Part shown: piece after piece, positions 49,207 through 57,848 of the stretch
Layout of the letters: each line of letters opens with the position of its first letter
Numbering within the stretch: the first letter of the stretch is position 1
NCBI RefSeq assembly: GCF_900167915.1
Contig: NZ_FUYM01000004.1
Span: forward strand, 476,186-540,185
From: Rhizorhabdus histidinilytica
GTDB lineage: Bacteria > Pseudomonadota > Alphaproteobacteria > Sphingomonadales > Sphingomonadaceae
Direction: 5' to 3'
Length of the DNA stretch: 64,000 bases
Position numbers and translations under genes: made by a program
The notes under the pieces: model-generated
What the model saw: only the letters and a program-made list of their open reading frames with translations
What the model was told of the DNA's origin: nothing
Databases searched by the model: none

Positions 49207-50556
49207 ATGACCTATCGGTCCTTGTGGGATTCACGGATATCGGAAGATCGGCCCTTGGGTGACAGCCCGAGGGTCACACCGTTCCGGGAGGGTCACCTGT
49301 CAACCGCCATCGTTCCACCCGCTCTCATCAATCTCGGCTATGCAGGTGCGGCGGGACTATTGATCGGTCTGGAGCGTGGCTGGACGCTCCGCGAGGGAGC
49401 TCAGGGGACGCGCGTCGCCGGTGTCCGGACCTTCACCCTGCTGGGGCTGGGGGGCGGCGCAGCAGCGCTGTTGCCGATCCCGCTCGCAGCAACCCTGCTC
49501 GGCATTTTCGGCTTGAGCCTCCTCGCCGGATATGTGCGGCACTCCGCCCGATCCGACCGGAACAGCATCACCGCGACTGTCGCCGGCGTCCTCACCCTTG
49601 CGCTTGGCGCGATCGCCACTGGCGGCGCCCCCACCATCTCGATTGCCGGCGCCGCGATCGCGACGATCATCCTGGCATCGCGCGAGCCGCTGCATCGATG
49701 GTTGCGCGGATTGCGCGAGCCCGAGCTGCGGGCCGGGGCCCGCTTCGCCGTAATCGCTTTCGTTCTGCTGCCGCTCGCGCCCGACATGGCGATGGGGCCT
49801 TTCGACGCCTGGAATCCGCACAAGCTCTGGTGGATCGTCGTCCTGGTCTCGGGCCTGTCGTTCCTCGGCTATCTGTTTCACGCTCGCGCGGCCGGGCGGC
49901 GTGGCGTCGTCGTGACGGCACTTGCCGCGGCCATCGTCTCCTCCACCGTCGCCACCGCGACCCTGGCACGTCGTCTGGACGCCACGCCGGGATCGTCGTT
50001 GTTCGGCCGGGGGATCTTGGCCGCCAATATCGTCATGCTCGCCCGCATCCTGGCGATCGTGGCGATTTTTCTCCCCGCCATCATCGCACATCTGGCGCTG
50101 CTTCTGGCGCCAGCGCTCGGCGCATCGCTGTTCGGGGCCCTGCTGGGCGCGCGGCGGACCGATATGGCGGTGGCGCCGGACGTCGAGACCTCGATCCCGA
50201 TCGGCAATCCGCTGGACCTCGGTGCAGCACTGGGACTGGCCGCGGTGGTCGCGGCGGCATCGCTGATCGGCCATTGGATCCTGGACCGGTTCGGCGATCT
50301 GACGCTCGGAATCGTGCTGGCCTTGGTCGGGCTGTTCGACGTCGACGCAGCGGTTTTCACGATCGCGGGATTGCCCATCGGCAGTATCACGCCGACGACC
50401 GCGGCCACCGCCCTCGCCATGCCGGTGCTTCTGAACATGGTCGCGAAGGCGGTGCTCACCATAAGCCTCGCGCCCGGTCGTGCGGGCCTCGGCACTGCCC
50501 TGTGGCTGTGCGGATCGGCGGCGCTTTCAGGCGCGGCGCTTGTGGCGTTGATGTGA
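49207..50556 (+). CDS. MgtC/SapB and DUF4010 family membrane protein
   Basis: A 449-residue polytopic membrane protein. GLLIGLERGWTLREG and VRTFTLLGLGG at residues 50-85 are the MgtC-type signature, and the C-terminal half is the DUF4010 domain (long helices LAANIVMLARILAIVAIFLP, ALGLAAVVAAASLIGHWILD, FDVDAAVFTIAGLPIGSITP). Members are thought to take part in magnesium homeostasis or envelope stress, without proven transport. The first 30 residues (to about EGHLS) are not hydrophobic and may be untranslated; a start nearer 49297 is possible. The gene ends 30 bases inside the convergent beta-CASP gene. Confidence 0.85.
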   Translation: MTYRSLWDSRISEDRPLGDSPRVTPFREGHLSTAIVPPALINLGYAGAAGLLIGLERGWTLREGAQGTRVAGVRTFTLLGLGGGAAALLPIPLAATLLGIFGLSLLAGYVRHSARSDRNSITATVAGVLTLALGAIATGGAPTISIAGAAIATIILASREPLHRWLRGLREPELRAGARFAVIAFVLLPLAPDMAMGPFDAWNPHKLWWIVVLVSGLSFLGYLFHARAAGRRGVVVTALAAAIVSSTVATATLARRLDATPGSSLFGRGILAANIVMLARILAIVAIFLPAIIAHLALLLAPALGASLFGALLGARRTDMAVAPDVETSIPIGNPLDLGAALGLAAVVAAASLIGHWILDRFGDLTLGIVLALVGLFDVDAAVFTIAGLPIGSITPTTAATALAMPVLLNMVAKAVLTISLAPGRAGLGTALWLCGSAALSGAALVALM

Positions 50557-52119
50557 AGCCTGTCCAGCCAGCCGCTGGTGCGACCTGAGCACTCCGCGCA
50601 TCTCGGCGATGGCGTGGCGGCGCTCAGCCGGATTCGCGATGGCCTCCAACTCGCCCTTCAGCCGAAGCGAGAAGTCGGCATAGTCGTTCTGCCAGTCGCG
50701 CTCGATCGCCGCATGCAGCATCGGATCGCCCGTTTTGGTCCGCTTGGCGGGCGCACCTGCGCTCAACCGGAAGCGCTCGCCGATCGACGGGCAGCGGATA
50801 TCGCCCTTGCCGGAGCAGGCCCGGGCGAGCGACGCAACGGCATCGGCTTCGCCATGGTTGAGGAACAGGCTGCCGCGAATGGGCCGGCGAGCCTCTATCC
50901 AGGCGAGCAGATCATCGCGGTCGGCATGGGCAGAATAAGTGTCGATGGAACGAATCTGCGCCCGGACCGCGACGTCGTGCCCTGAAATCCGGACCCTGTC
51001 GGTACCTTCGGAAATCAGGCGGCCGAGCGTCCCCCGCGCCTGGTAGCCGACGAACAGGATCGTCGAGTCCGGTCGCGCGAGATTGTGGATCAGGTGGTGT
51101 CGCACGCGTCCGCCTTCGCACATTCCCGAGCCCGCGAGAATGATCGCCCCGGACAGCGCATTGAGCCTGATCGACTCCGCGCTTGTCTCGGTGAAATGAA
51201 AGGCGCTGTGGGCGAAGACCTTGCCGTCGTTCGTTCCATCAATCGCACTGTCGGCGAATACCGAAGTGATCCGCGTCGCCAGCGGCGAATCAATGAAGAC
51301 GGCACGGGGTTCGAGTTCGCCACTGTCGAACAGGGTTGCCATGTCGAGCAGCAGTTCCTGGGTTCTCTCGACTGCGAACACCGGAATGACGAGATTGCCG
51401 CCTGCCTGCATCGCCTCGTCGATCTCGATCTTCAGCGCATGGCGACGCTCGACGAGGTCGATCGCCGCCCGGGTCCGATCGCCATAGGTGGATTCGCAGA
51501 TGAGATGGTCGATCCCGGCAGGCCCGGTAGGCGCCGCCTCCAGCGAGGCGACCTTGCCGCCCAGGTCGCCCGAGAAGAATAGCGAGACGCCGCCGGCCTC
51601 GATCTCGATCGACACCGCGCCGAGTATATGACCGGCATCCCAGAAACGTGCCCTGACGTGGGCGCAAGGCTCGAACCATCGACCGAGCTCGGCAGTGCGA
51701 GCGAGATCGACCGCCCGCTCGGCGTCGATGGGCGTGTAGAGCGGCTCATGCCGGCGTCCATCGGCGCGGTCGCGCCGCAGATTGTGATGGCGCGCGTCGC
51801 TGACCTGGATGCGAGCGGCATCCGCGAGCAGATAAGCGATGAGATCACGCGTCGGCCCGGTCATCCAGATCGGTCCGCGATAACCCTCTGCAGCCAGACG
51901 CGGCAGCAAACCGCTATGATCGATATGGGCATGGGTGAGAAGAACCGCATCGATCGCATGAACATCGAAGCCGAAAGGCGCATGGTTGAGATGCTCGAGA
52001 CTTCGCGGGCCCTGGAACAGACCGCAATCGACCAGCAGACGGGTACCGCCGACGACGAGTTCGGTGCACGAGCCCGTCACCGTCTGGGCTGCGCCATGGA
52101 ACTGGATATCGACGGGCAT
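50527..52119 (-). CDS. Beta-CASP metallo-beta-lactamase nuclease
   Basis: A 530-residue MBL-fold protein of the RNase J/CPSF-73-like beta-CASP class. The metal motif is THAHIDHSG (His63, His65, Asp67, His68), followed by GHILGAVS and SGDLGG, and the beta-CASP part has ICESTYGDRT, PVFAVERTQELL, FIDSPLAT, the HFTET region, ILAGSGMCEGGRVRHHL, GYQARGTLGR and LNHGEADA with the last His. Such proteins process RNA or, rarely, DNA. GGAG seven bases before the ATG at 52119 decides the start. A C-terminal helical extension after 455 is not part of the core. The neighbours suggest a role in stress rather than in catabolism. Confidence 0.92.
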   Translation of the reverse strand: MPVDIQFHGAAQTVTGSCTELVVGGTRLLVDCGLFQGPRSLEHLNHAPFGFDVHAIDAVLLTHAHIDHSGLLPRLAAEGYRGPIWMTGPTRDLIAYLLADAARIQVSDARHHNLRRDRADGRRHEPLYTPIDAERAVDLARTAELGRWFEPCAHVRARFWDAGHILGAVSIEIEAGGVSLFFSGDLGGKVASLEAAPTGPAGIDHLICESTYGDRTRAAIDLVERRHALKIEIDEAMQAGGNLVIPVFAVERTQELLLDMATLFDSGELEPRAVFIDSPLATRITSVFADSAIDGTNDGKVFAHSAFHFTETSAESIRLNALSGAIILAGSGMCEGGRVRHHLIHNLARPDSTILFVGYQARGTLGRLISEGTDRVRISGHDVAVRAQIRSIDTYSAHADRDDLLAWIEARRPIRGSLFLNHGEADAVASLARACSGKGDIRCPSIGERFRLSAGAPAKRTKTGDPMLHAAIERDWQNDYADFSLRLKGELEAIANPAERRHAIAEMRGVLRSHQRLAGQASHQRHKRRA

Positions 52120-52266
52120 CTGCGTCTCCTTCATCCTCCGTCGTGCCCGATCGGAAGCTGAGCTCGAATAGGTGATTGTCCCAAGGTCTCCGGGCGTGCG
52201 TAGATTCACCAATGGCGGAATCGCCACCGGCTACCGAAACTACTCACTCGCAGCGGAGAGACGAGC

Positions 52267-52821
52267 ATGCCCAAGACCACCGCCGGTACGAACCCGGACC
52301 AGGCCGTCCTGGGCCGGCGATCGGTGTCGACGGGAAGCGCGCTCCTGATCCTCGGCATCGGCGGCTGCGTTGCGTTGGTGCTGATCGATCGGCTGACGAC
52401 ATTCGAGATCAGTATCGCGATGCTGGCGGCAGGGCTGCTCCAGATCAGCCATGCGCTGGCCGCGCACCGGCGCGGATGGCCCCTCTTCACCCTTGCCGGC
52501 GCGCTCCTCTATGTCGGGGCGGCGTTGGCGATTCTCTTTCAGCCGCTTGTCGAGATGAAGTGGATCGAACTGCTCCTGGTCGGCTCGCTCGCGACGGCCG
52601 GGATCAGCCGGCTCGTCACGGCTGCACGGCTCAACTCCCGGTTGCGCGGCTGGGAAGCCCTGTCAGGGTTCACTACGCTGGGCGTCGCCGCCGTGATCGA
52701 AGCCGGCCTGCCGGAGATGTCCCTGTGGCCGCTTGCCTTCGTCATCGCGCTCGATCTCGTCGTCGAGGGCGCAGCACTCGCCAACATCGGCTGGGCGATA
52801 CGCGGCACGGGCGAACGCTGA
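52267..52821 (+). CDS. HdeD-like DUF308 membrane protein
   Basis: A 184-residue inner-membrane protein with six short hydrophobic helices (GSALLILGIGGCVALVLIDR, ISIAMLAAGLLQISHALAAH, LFTLAGALLYVGAALAILFQ and so on) in the paired pattern of the HdeD/DUF308 acid-resistance family. The sequence hardly has charged residues within the helices. It is preceded by GGAGAG. It is divergent from the beta-CASP gene, 147 bases away. Function in acid or envelope stress is suggested by family only. Confidence 0.85.
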   Translation: MPKTTAGTNPDQAVLGRRSVSTGSALLILGIGGCVALVLIDRLTTFEISIAMLAAGLLQISHALAAHRRGWPLFTLAGALLYVGAALAILFQPLVEMKWIELLLVGSLATAGISRLVTAARLNSRLRGWEALSGFTTLGVAAVIEAGLPEMSLWPLAFVIALDLVVEGAALANIGWAIRGTGER

Positions 52822-52868
52822 TCGACCGCCGTCCCACCCGACGATTGACGCTCCGCCTCTCGCCTCGC

Positions 52869-53114
52869 TCACCTCCCGTGTAGAAGCCGCCCGTCTCGTT
52901 CCATGAGCCGACGCCGGCGCAGCATGGCCCCGATCGCGCCGAAGCCCACACTCATCATCATCAGCCATGTCGCGGGCTCCGGCGCCATCGACACCGGCGG
53001 TTCGATATGCCGCGCACGTGGCCGACGACGATACCGACGCTTCTGCAGGAGACCGCGTCCTGAGCTCAACGGCCAGCGCGACTTCGTTCGCATCCCGCCG
53101 TCGATCACGCCCAT
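52869..53114 (-). CDS. Small PEP-CTERM protein, possibly a remnant
   Basis: An 81-residue frame whose C-terminal end is a clear PEP-CTERM sorting signal: Pro45-Glu-Pro47, Trp50, a hydrophobic stretch MMMSVGFGAIGAML and a basic run Arg66-Arg69. Such tails take secreted proteins to the exosortase system. Normal members have an N-terminal signal peptide; here the frame has only a basic, unstructured start (MRTKSRWPLSSGRGLLQKRR), and no ribosome site, and a 12-residue tail follows the Arg run. It may be the last part of a decayed gene. It fills the 400-base gap before the GT2 gene and lies beside polysaccharide genes, where PEP-CTERM proteins commonly occur. Confidence 0.45.
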   Translation of the reverse strand: MGVIDGGMRTKSRWPLSSGRGLLQKRRYRRRPRARHIEPPVSMAPEPATWLMMMSVGFGAIGAMLRRRRLMERDGRLLHGR

Positions 53115-53221
53115 AAAAACGTGGCGGACAGCGGTTGACCTCAGCGGTTTCGATAGGTGAACTGGCGTCGACCCCGCGCATTCTCTGCAACTGATCATCT
53201 TCCAAAGCTTTGAGGCAGTTG

Positions 53222-55027
53222 ATGAACTTCTATTTTCAGCAATTCGAGCATCGTCGGCCGCCGGAGCCATTGCGCCGATCGGTGATCGGAGAGCGGATAT
53301 GGCAGCTGTTGGCGATCACCAGCCTTATACTGGGTGCATGGTATATCGGCTGGCGGTGGACGGACTCGCTCAACTGGGATGCGGCTTGGTTCGCGCTGCC
53401 GCTCGTGATCGCCGAGAGCTGCGCCTATTTCGGGTTGATCCTTTTCACGCTCAACCTGTGGACGACGCGCGACTATCCGCGCCGGCCGCCGCCCGAACGC
53501 ATCGGCCAATGCCTTGCCGAACCCCCGGCCGAGGATCGCCCGGTCGCGGTCGACATCTTCATCGCGACCTATAATGAGGAAGAGGAATTGGTCCGGCTCA
53601 GCATCCGCGATGCCAAGGCCGTCAGCTATCCCCATCCGATAAACGTCCAGGTGCACGTCCTGGACGACGGCCGACGGGAGACGATGCGCCGCGTCGCGAA
53701 GGAGGAAGGCGTCAACTACATCACGCGCGACAACAATGTCGGCTTCAAGGCGGGCAATCTCCGCAACGCGATGGAGCAGACCCATGGCGACTTCATCATG
53801 ATCTGCGATGCCGATACGCGCGTTTTCCCGACTATCCTCGAACATACGCTGGGCTATTTCCGCGACTCAGACGTCGCCTTCGTCCAGACGCCCCAATGGT
53901 TCTACGACATCCCGGAAGGCATCACGCTGACCAACTGGCTGGGACAGCGCGCCGGCCGCCCAGGGCGCTGGATGGGCGCCGCCGTCGAAACCATCTTTGG
54001 CGAGATTCGCATCGGCGAGGATCCGTTCGTCAACGATCCCGCCATGTTCTACGACATCATCCAGCGGCGGCGGAACGTCTATAATGCCGCATTCTGCTGC
54101 GGGGCCGCCTCGATCCATCGGCGCGAGGCGGTGATGTTCGTGGCGCTGCGCGCCTTCGCGGCGGCGATCGACAAGGCCACCCGGGAGGACAAGTCCCGCC
54201 TCCTGCGGCTGATCCGGCCGCGAAAGGATCCCGAAGCGGAGGCCCTCGCGCGGTGGCAGGCGGCTCAGGAGCAGGAACTGACACCTTATAAATTCCATGT
54301 GTCGGAAGACATCTACAGCTCGATAGTCCTCCACCAGGATCGGGAACGGCGCTGGAAGTCGGTGCTCCATCCGTCGGTGGAATCGAAGATGCTCTCGCCG
54401 CAGGACCTGCTGACATGGACGATCCAGCGCTTCAAATATGCGGGCGGAAGCCTCGACATCTTCTTCCACGACAATCCCGTCACCGCACCGGGTCTGTCGC
54501 TCGGCCAGCGGCTGATGTACCTGAACACATTCTGGTCCTATCTGGGCGCGTTGTGGAACGTGATGTTCCTGTGCGCGCCCATCATCTATCTTCTGACCGG
54601 CATTCCCCCGGTCGACGCCTATACGGGCGACTTCTTCGCACATGCGCTGCCGTTCCTGGTGGCCAATGAGCTGGCTTTCCTGGCAGGCACATGGGGATTG
54701 TCGGGCTACAAGGGTAAGGTCAGCTATCTCGCATCCTTCCCGATCGGGTTACGGGCGATCTGGGCAGTGATACGACGCCAGAAGATCAAGTTTCCGGTCA
54801 CGCCCAAGGAACGACAAGAAGGGAATTACCTCAACCTGGTCTGGCCGCAGCTTGGCATCATGATCGCCACGCTCCTGGGCTTCGGCTGGGCCGCCGGTTG
54901 TTATTGGCTGGGCGTGGGCAATTTCTCCGCGGGCGGGCTGATCGCGAACGGGCTGTGGGGCCTGAACAATATCCTGGCCATGTCGATCATGGTGAAGGCG
55001 GCGTTCTGGAAACCGGAGGAAGCATGA
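53222..55027 (+). CDS. GT2 glucan synthase, cellulose-synthase-like
   Basis: A 601-residue processive family 2 glycosyltransferase in the inner membrane. Two helices at residues 28-80 precede the catalytic domain, and several follow at about 425-600. The donor and catalytic acids are Asp148-Asp149 (VLDDGRR), Asp196-Ala-Asp198 (ICDADTR) and the SED of VSEDIYSS in place of TED. The Q-x-x-R-W motif is changed to QRFKY (TIQRFKYAGG). There is no PilZ domain. It resembles BcsA-type and mixed-linkage or curdlan-type beta-glucan synthases. GAGG precedes ATG 53222; a TTG four codons earlier is less likely. It overlaps the next small gene in ATGA. A GH16 enzyme and an Rsb set lie downstream. Confidence 0.9.
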   Translation: MNFYFQQFEHRRPPEPLRRSVIGERIWQLLAITSLILGAWYIGWRWTDSLNWDAAWFALPLVIAESCAYFGLILFTLNLWTTRDYPRRPPPERIGQCLAEPPAEDRPVAVDIFIATYNEEEELVRLSIRDAKAVSYPHPINVQVHVLDDGRRETMRRVAKEEGVNYITRDNNVGFKAGNLRNAMEQTHGDFIMICDADTRVFPTILEHTLGYFRDSDVAFVQTPQWFYDIPEGITLTNWLGQRAGRPGRWMGAAVETIFGEIRIGEDPFVNDPAMFYDIIQRRRNVYNAAFCCGAASIHRREAVMFVALRAFAAAIDKATREDKSRLLRLIRPRKDPEAEALARWQAAQEQELTPYKFHVSEDIYSSIVLHQDRERRWKSVLHPSVESKMLSPQDLLTWTIQRFKYAGGSLDIFFHDNPVTAPGLSLGQRLMYLNTFWSYLGALWNVMFLCAPIIYLLTGIPPVDAYTGDFFAHALPFLVANELAFLAGTWGLSGYKGKVSYLASFPIGLRAIWAVIRRQKIKFPVTPKERQEGNYLNLVWPQLGIMIATLLGFGWAAGCYWLGVGNFSAGGLIANGLWGLNNILAMSIMVKAAFWKPEEA

Positions 55028-55290
55028 GCTGGCGTGACAATCTGCGCAAAGGCCGCAGCCACCTCATCACCGTCGCCATATTGCTCGTCGCGAGCAGCGT
55101 CATCGTGCGGATCGAGGACAGCGCGCTGCAACGCGAGGCGCACAAGCCGCAGCCGCGCAACCAGATGGTTCCGCTCCGCCATGCCTCGCCCGACGTCCTG
55201 GCGGCGGACCCGAAGAGGGAAAGATGCGGTGACGTCCCTAGTGGACGGAGGCCCTGTCCCGACATCAACCGCCGTCGGCCGACGGATTGA
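55024..55290 (+). CDS. Small single-pass membrane protein
   Basis: An 88-residue protein with a basic N-terminus and one hydrophobic helix (LITVAILLVASSVIVRI, about 14-30), followed by a charged Arg/Pro-rich tail. It is coupled to the GT2 gene by ATGA and is thus likely its small membrane partner, like the accessory subunits of other glucan synthases. The last 26 bases overlap the end of the convergent RsbW-type gene, so its C-terminus might be frayed; the family could not be recognised. Confidence 0.65.
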   Translation: MSWRDNLRKGRSHLITVAILLVASSVIVRIEDSALQREAHKPQPRNQMVPLRHASPDVLAADPKRERCGDVPSGRRPCPDINRRRPTD

Positions 55291-55687
55291 TCCTCTTGAT
55301 CAGGACGAGGTGGTTGATGCCATTCGCGCGGTGATAACCCACATGATCGACACAGGCGTGGATGATGGCCATGCCGCGCCCGCTTTCGGCGTCCGGCGCC
55401 ACCGGTCGTGGTTGCAGGGCGTCGGCGGCGACGGGCAGCCCCCGGTCGGTGAGTTCGAGCTCGACCCGCTCCGCATCGATGCGGACCGTCAGCCCGATGT
55501 CACCGTCCTCGCGGCCCTCATAGCCGTGGATCACGATGTTGTTCGCGGCTTCCACCAGCGCAAGTTCCAGTTCCGCGATAATATCCGCGGAAAGCCCCGC
55601 CGCCTCGCAGCGGGAGACCATGAACGCCGCGAGGGCCCGGACCTCCTCGAGCCGGGCATTGCGGCTCGCATGGTGGCTCTCAGCCAT
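55265..55687 (-). CDS. Anti-sigma-type serine kinase, RsbW-like
   Basis: A 140-residue histidine-kinase-fold ATPase of the RsbW/SpoIIAB type. The N-box is ELALVEAANNIVIHGY (41-56) with Asn49/Asn50, and the G-box is SGRGMAIIHACVD. Such kinases phosphorylate the STAS-domain partner on serine and, when free, bind a target (sigma factor or enzyme). It overlaps the STAS gene by eight bases, the usual V-W order (RsbV first, then RsbW). No sigma factor is adjacent, so the target may be a polysaccharide enzyme. Confidence 0.9.
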   Translation of the reverse strand: MAESHHASRNARLEEVRALAAFMVSRCEAAGLSADIIAELELALVEAANNIVIHGYEGREDGDIGLTVRIDAERVELELTDRGLPVAADALQPRPVAPDAESGRGMAIIHACVDHVGYHRANGINHLVLIKRINPSADGG

Positions 55688-56009
55688 TGAGGAAGGCTTT
55701 GGCCTCTTCGACGTTCGGGGTGAGGCGGAACAGCGAATCGAGGCGGGTCATCTCGAACAGCTTGCGGACGGGCGGCTGGACGCCGGCCACCGCCATCGCG
55801 CCGTTGCCGCCGAGCATCTTCAACAGGGAAACGAGCGCGCCTAAGCCCGTGCTGTCCATGAAGGACACCCGGCTCAAGTCGAGCACCAGCTTGCGGACGG
55901 GTCCAAGCTGCTGGAAGTCGGCCTTGAGGCCCGGCGCGGCCACGGCATCGAAACGATCGCGGTCCACCGTCACGACCGTGATGTCCCCGTCGGTGTCGAT
56001 TTCGGTCAA
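55680..56009 (-). CDS. STAS-domain anti-anti-sigma factor, RsbV-like
   Basis: A 109-residue STAS protein. The phosphorylation site is Ser53 in SFMDSTGLGALVS, the conserved D-S-T/S-G of RsbV/SpoIIAA. The dephosphorylated form would bind the RsbW-like kinase and free its target; the PP2C protein at 57849 is the matching phosphatase. Start is TTG at 56009 with GGAGGTAAGCG upstream, a strong site that decides it. It overlaps the kinase gene by eight bases. It is divergent from the BcsS-like gene, with a 192-base shared promoter region. Confidence 0.92.
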   Translation of the reverse strand: MTEIDTDGDITVVTVDRDRFDAVAAPGLKADFQQLGPVRKLVLDLSRVSFMDSTGLGALVSLLKMLGGNGAMAVAGVQPPVRKLFEMTRLDSLFRLTPNVEEAKAFLNG

Positions 56010-56201
56010 CGCTTACCTCCTGGAATGATGACGATCCGGCGTCCCCCGCCCGCGCTGCGCGATAGCCGCCGAGCCACGCAACCTATTCTATCGTCGAGCG
56101 CTTTTGCAGAAAATCTCGAAGCGGATGTTTTTGGCTATTCTCTCTTGCAATAGGGACTGGCATCGAATGCCGCGGAGCGGCGCTGCGAAAATGGGAAACG
56201 C

Positions 56202-56918
56202 ATGACAATCAAGCAGGGGTCAAGAAATCGTCCGAAGCCGCTGGCTGCGCTGGTCGCGCTCGTCGCGCTGGGCTCGGCTTCGTCCGTCGCCGCCCAGGAC
56301 AGCGGGGTCATCTACGCCGGCGGCAGCGTCGGGGACGGCGCCGGCGGATATGCCGGCGGCATGATCGCGCTTCCGGGCAATTCGCTGGGCCACGGCTTCG
56401 GCATCCGGGCAGGGATCAACGGCGGCACCTATCGCTACCAGGCGGCACAACGGATCAAGGCGCGTTATCTCGGCGCGGAGCTCGCGCTGGTCTATCAATT
56501 CTCCGGCGAATGGGGCTGGGCCAATTTCGCGGCAGGGCCGCGTGTGGTCGACACGCACCTGAGCCCGGTAGATCCCGGCAACAAGCTGCGCGGAACCCGT
56601 CTCGATGCCGGTATCCAGACCGACGGCGCGTTGGGCAATCAATGGCGCCTCGGCTGGTTCGGCAGTTGGGGCGTGCGGAACGAGAGCTATCTGGCGCAGC
56701 TCCGGTTCACCCGCCTGGTCGATTCGTCTCGCCAGGTGCGGATCGGCCTCGAAGGCATCTATCAGGGCGATCCGACCTACAAGCGCGGCAGCCTGGGCGG
56801 CCATGTGGCCTTTCGCCTGTCCGGCCCGTGGGAGGCCCAGCTTTCGGCGGGGGCAAGCGAGCAGGCGGGCCGTGACGCGAAGCCATATGTCTCGGTCGGG
56901 TTCAGCAGGGTTTTCTAG
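56202..56918 (+). CDS. BcsS-like outer-membrane beta-barrel protein
   Basis: A 238-residue exported protein. The signal peptide ends at VAAQ (around residue 31), and the rest is alternating Gly-rich, amphipathic strands (HGFGIRAGINGGTYRYQ, GWANFAAGPRVVDTHLS, HVAFRLSGPWEAQLSAGASE) and a C-terminal Phe, the pattern of an outer-membrane barrel. The overall style is that of BcsS, a protein found in alphaproteobacterial cellulose loci, but I rate the family only as probable. It is divergent from rsbV and followed by a GH16 gene whose start may lie within it. Confidence 0.72.
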   Translation: MTIKQGSRNRPKPLAALVALVALGSASSVAAQDSGVIYAGGSVGDGAGGYAGGMIALPGNSLGHGFGIRAGINGGTYRYQAAQRIKARYLGAELALVYQFSGEWGWANFAAGPRVVDTHLSPVDPGNKLRGTRLDAGIQTDGALGNQWRLGWFGSWGVRNESYLAQLRFTRLVDSSRQVRIGLEGIYQGDPTYKRGSLGGHVAFRLSGPWEAQLSAGASEQAGRDAKPYVSVGFSRVF

Positions 56919-57783
56919 CCGAGGCACGCGCGGGGCTGCCCGGTATGCCGCGAGACGGGCGCCGCTCTTGCCGATGCTCGGGGTGCTCAGCGCCTGCATC
57001 TCGCAGCCGCGGCCGACGGAGCCGGCGGTGATTCCGGCCGCTCTCTCGGTGCCGCCAGGCTATTCGCTGGTGTGGAGGGACGAGTTCGACGAAGGCCCAC
57101 AGCCCGACCCTGCGAAATGGGCCTATGACGAGCACCGCAACCGGCAAGGCTGGTATAATGACGAGCTGCAATATTATGGGCGGCGCGCTCGCAACATTCG
57201 CATCGATGCCGGCATGCTCGTCATCGAGGCGCATGCCGAGCGGCTGAATCGGGCCGATTATCGAGACTGGGGCGGCCAGTCCTTCACCTCCGGCCGGCTC
57301 GTCTCCCGCGGTCGCGCCCGCTGGCGCGAGGGATATTTCGAAATCAGGGCGCGGCTACCTTGCGTTGCCGGCACCTGGCCGGCGGCCTGGCTGCTCCCCG
57401 AATATGAGTCCAGCCGCTGGGAAGGCGGGGAGATCGACATCTTCGAACATGTCGGTGCGGATCCGGGGAAGGTGCATCATTCGTTGCAAACGGCCACCCG
57501 CAATTTCCGGATCGGCAACCACCCCACCGCGACATCCATGGTACCGGATGCCTGCACCGCCTTCCACACCTATCAGCTTCTCTGGACCGGTTCGATGATC
57601 GTCATGGGAGTCGATGGCAGGATCGGATTCGCCATGCGGCGGGAACGGCTTGACCGATGGTTCGATCGCCCGATGTATCTGATCCTCAATCTGGCGATCG
57701 GCGGTCATTGGGGCGGACCGGTGGATGCAGGGCGCCTGCCCGCCAGCATGCAAATCGATTATGTTCGGGTGTATGGGAAGTGA
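56887..57783 (+). CDS. Glycoside hydrolase family 16 lipoprotein
   Basis: A 298-residue secreted beta-glucanase-type enzyme. Near residue 37 is a lipobox (LPMLGVLSAC), so it is probably a membrane-anchored lipoprotein. The GH16 catalytic motif E-x-D-x-x-E is present as GGEIDIFEHVG, with nucleophile and acid/base glutamates; LVWRDEFDEG opens the domain and YLILNLAIGGHWGG closes it. GH16 cuts beta-1,3 or mixed-linkage beta-glucans, fitting the GT2 synthase upstream. The start is uncertain: 56887 lies 32 bases inside the BcsS-like gene; ATG 56974 would begin directly at the hydrophobic signal. Confidence 0.88.
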   Translation: MSRSGSAGFSSRGTRGAARYAARRAPLLPMLGVLSACISQPRPTEPAVIPAALSVPPGYSLVWRDEFDEGPQPDPAKWAYDEHRNRQGWYNDELQYYGRRARNIRIDAGMLVIEAHAERLNRADYRDWGGQSFTSGRLVSRGRARWREGYFEIRARLPCVAGTWPAAWLLPEYESSRWEGGEIDIFEHVGADPGKVHHSLQTATRNFRIGNHPTATSMVPDACTAFHTYQLLWTGSMIVMGVDGRIGFAMRRERLDRWFDRPMYLILNLAIGGHWGGPVDAGRLPASMQIDYVRVYGK

Positions 57784-57848
57784 CGGGCAGGTCGTCCGCG
57801 GCGGAGCAGCGTCTCGGGCTCATCGGCGGAAGGACATCTGATTGCGAT

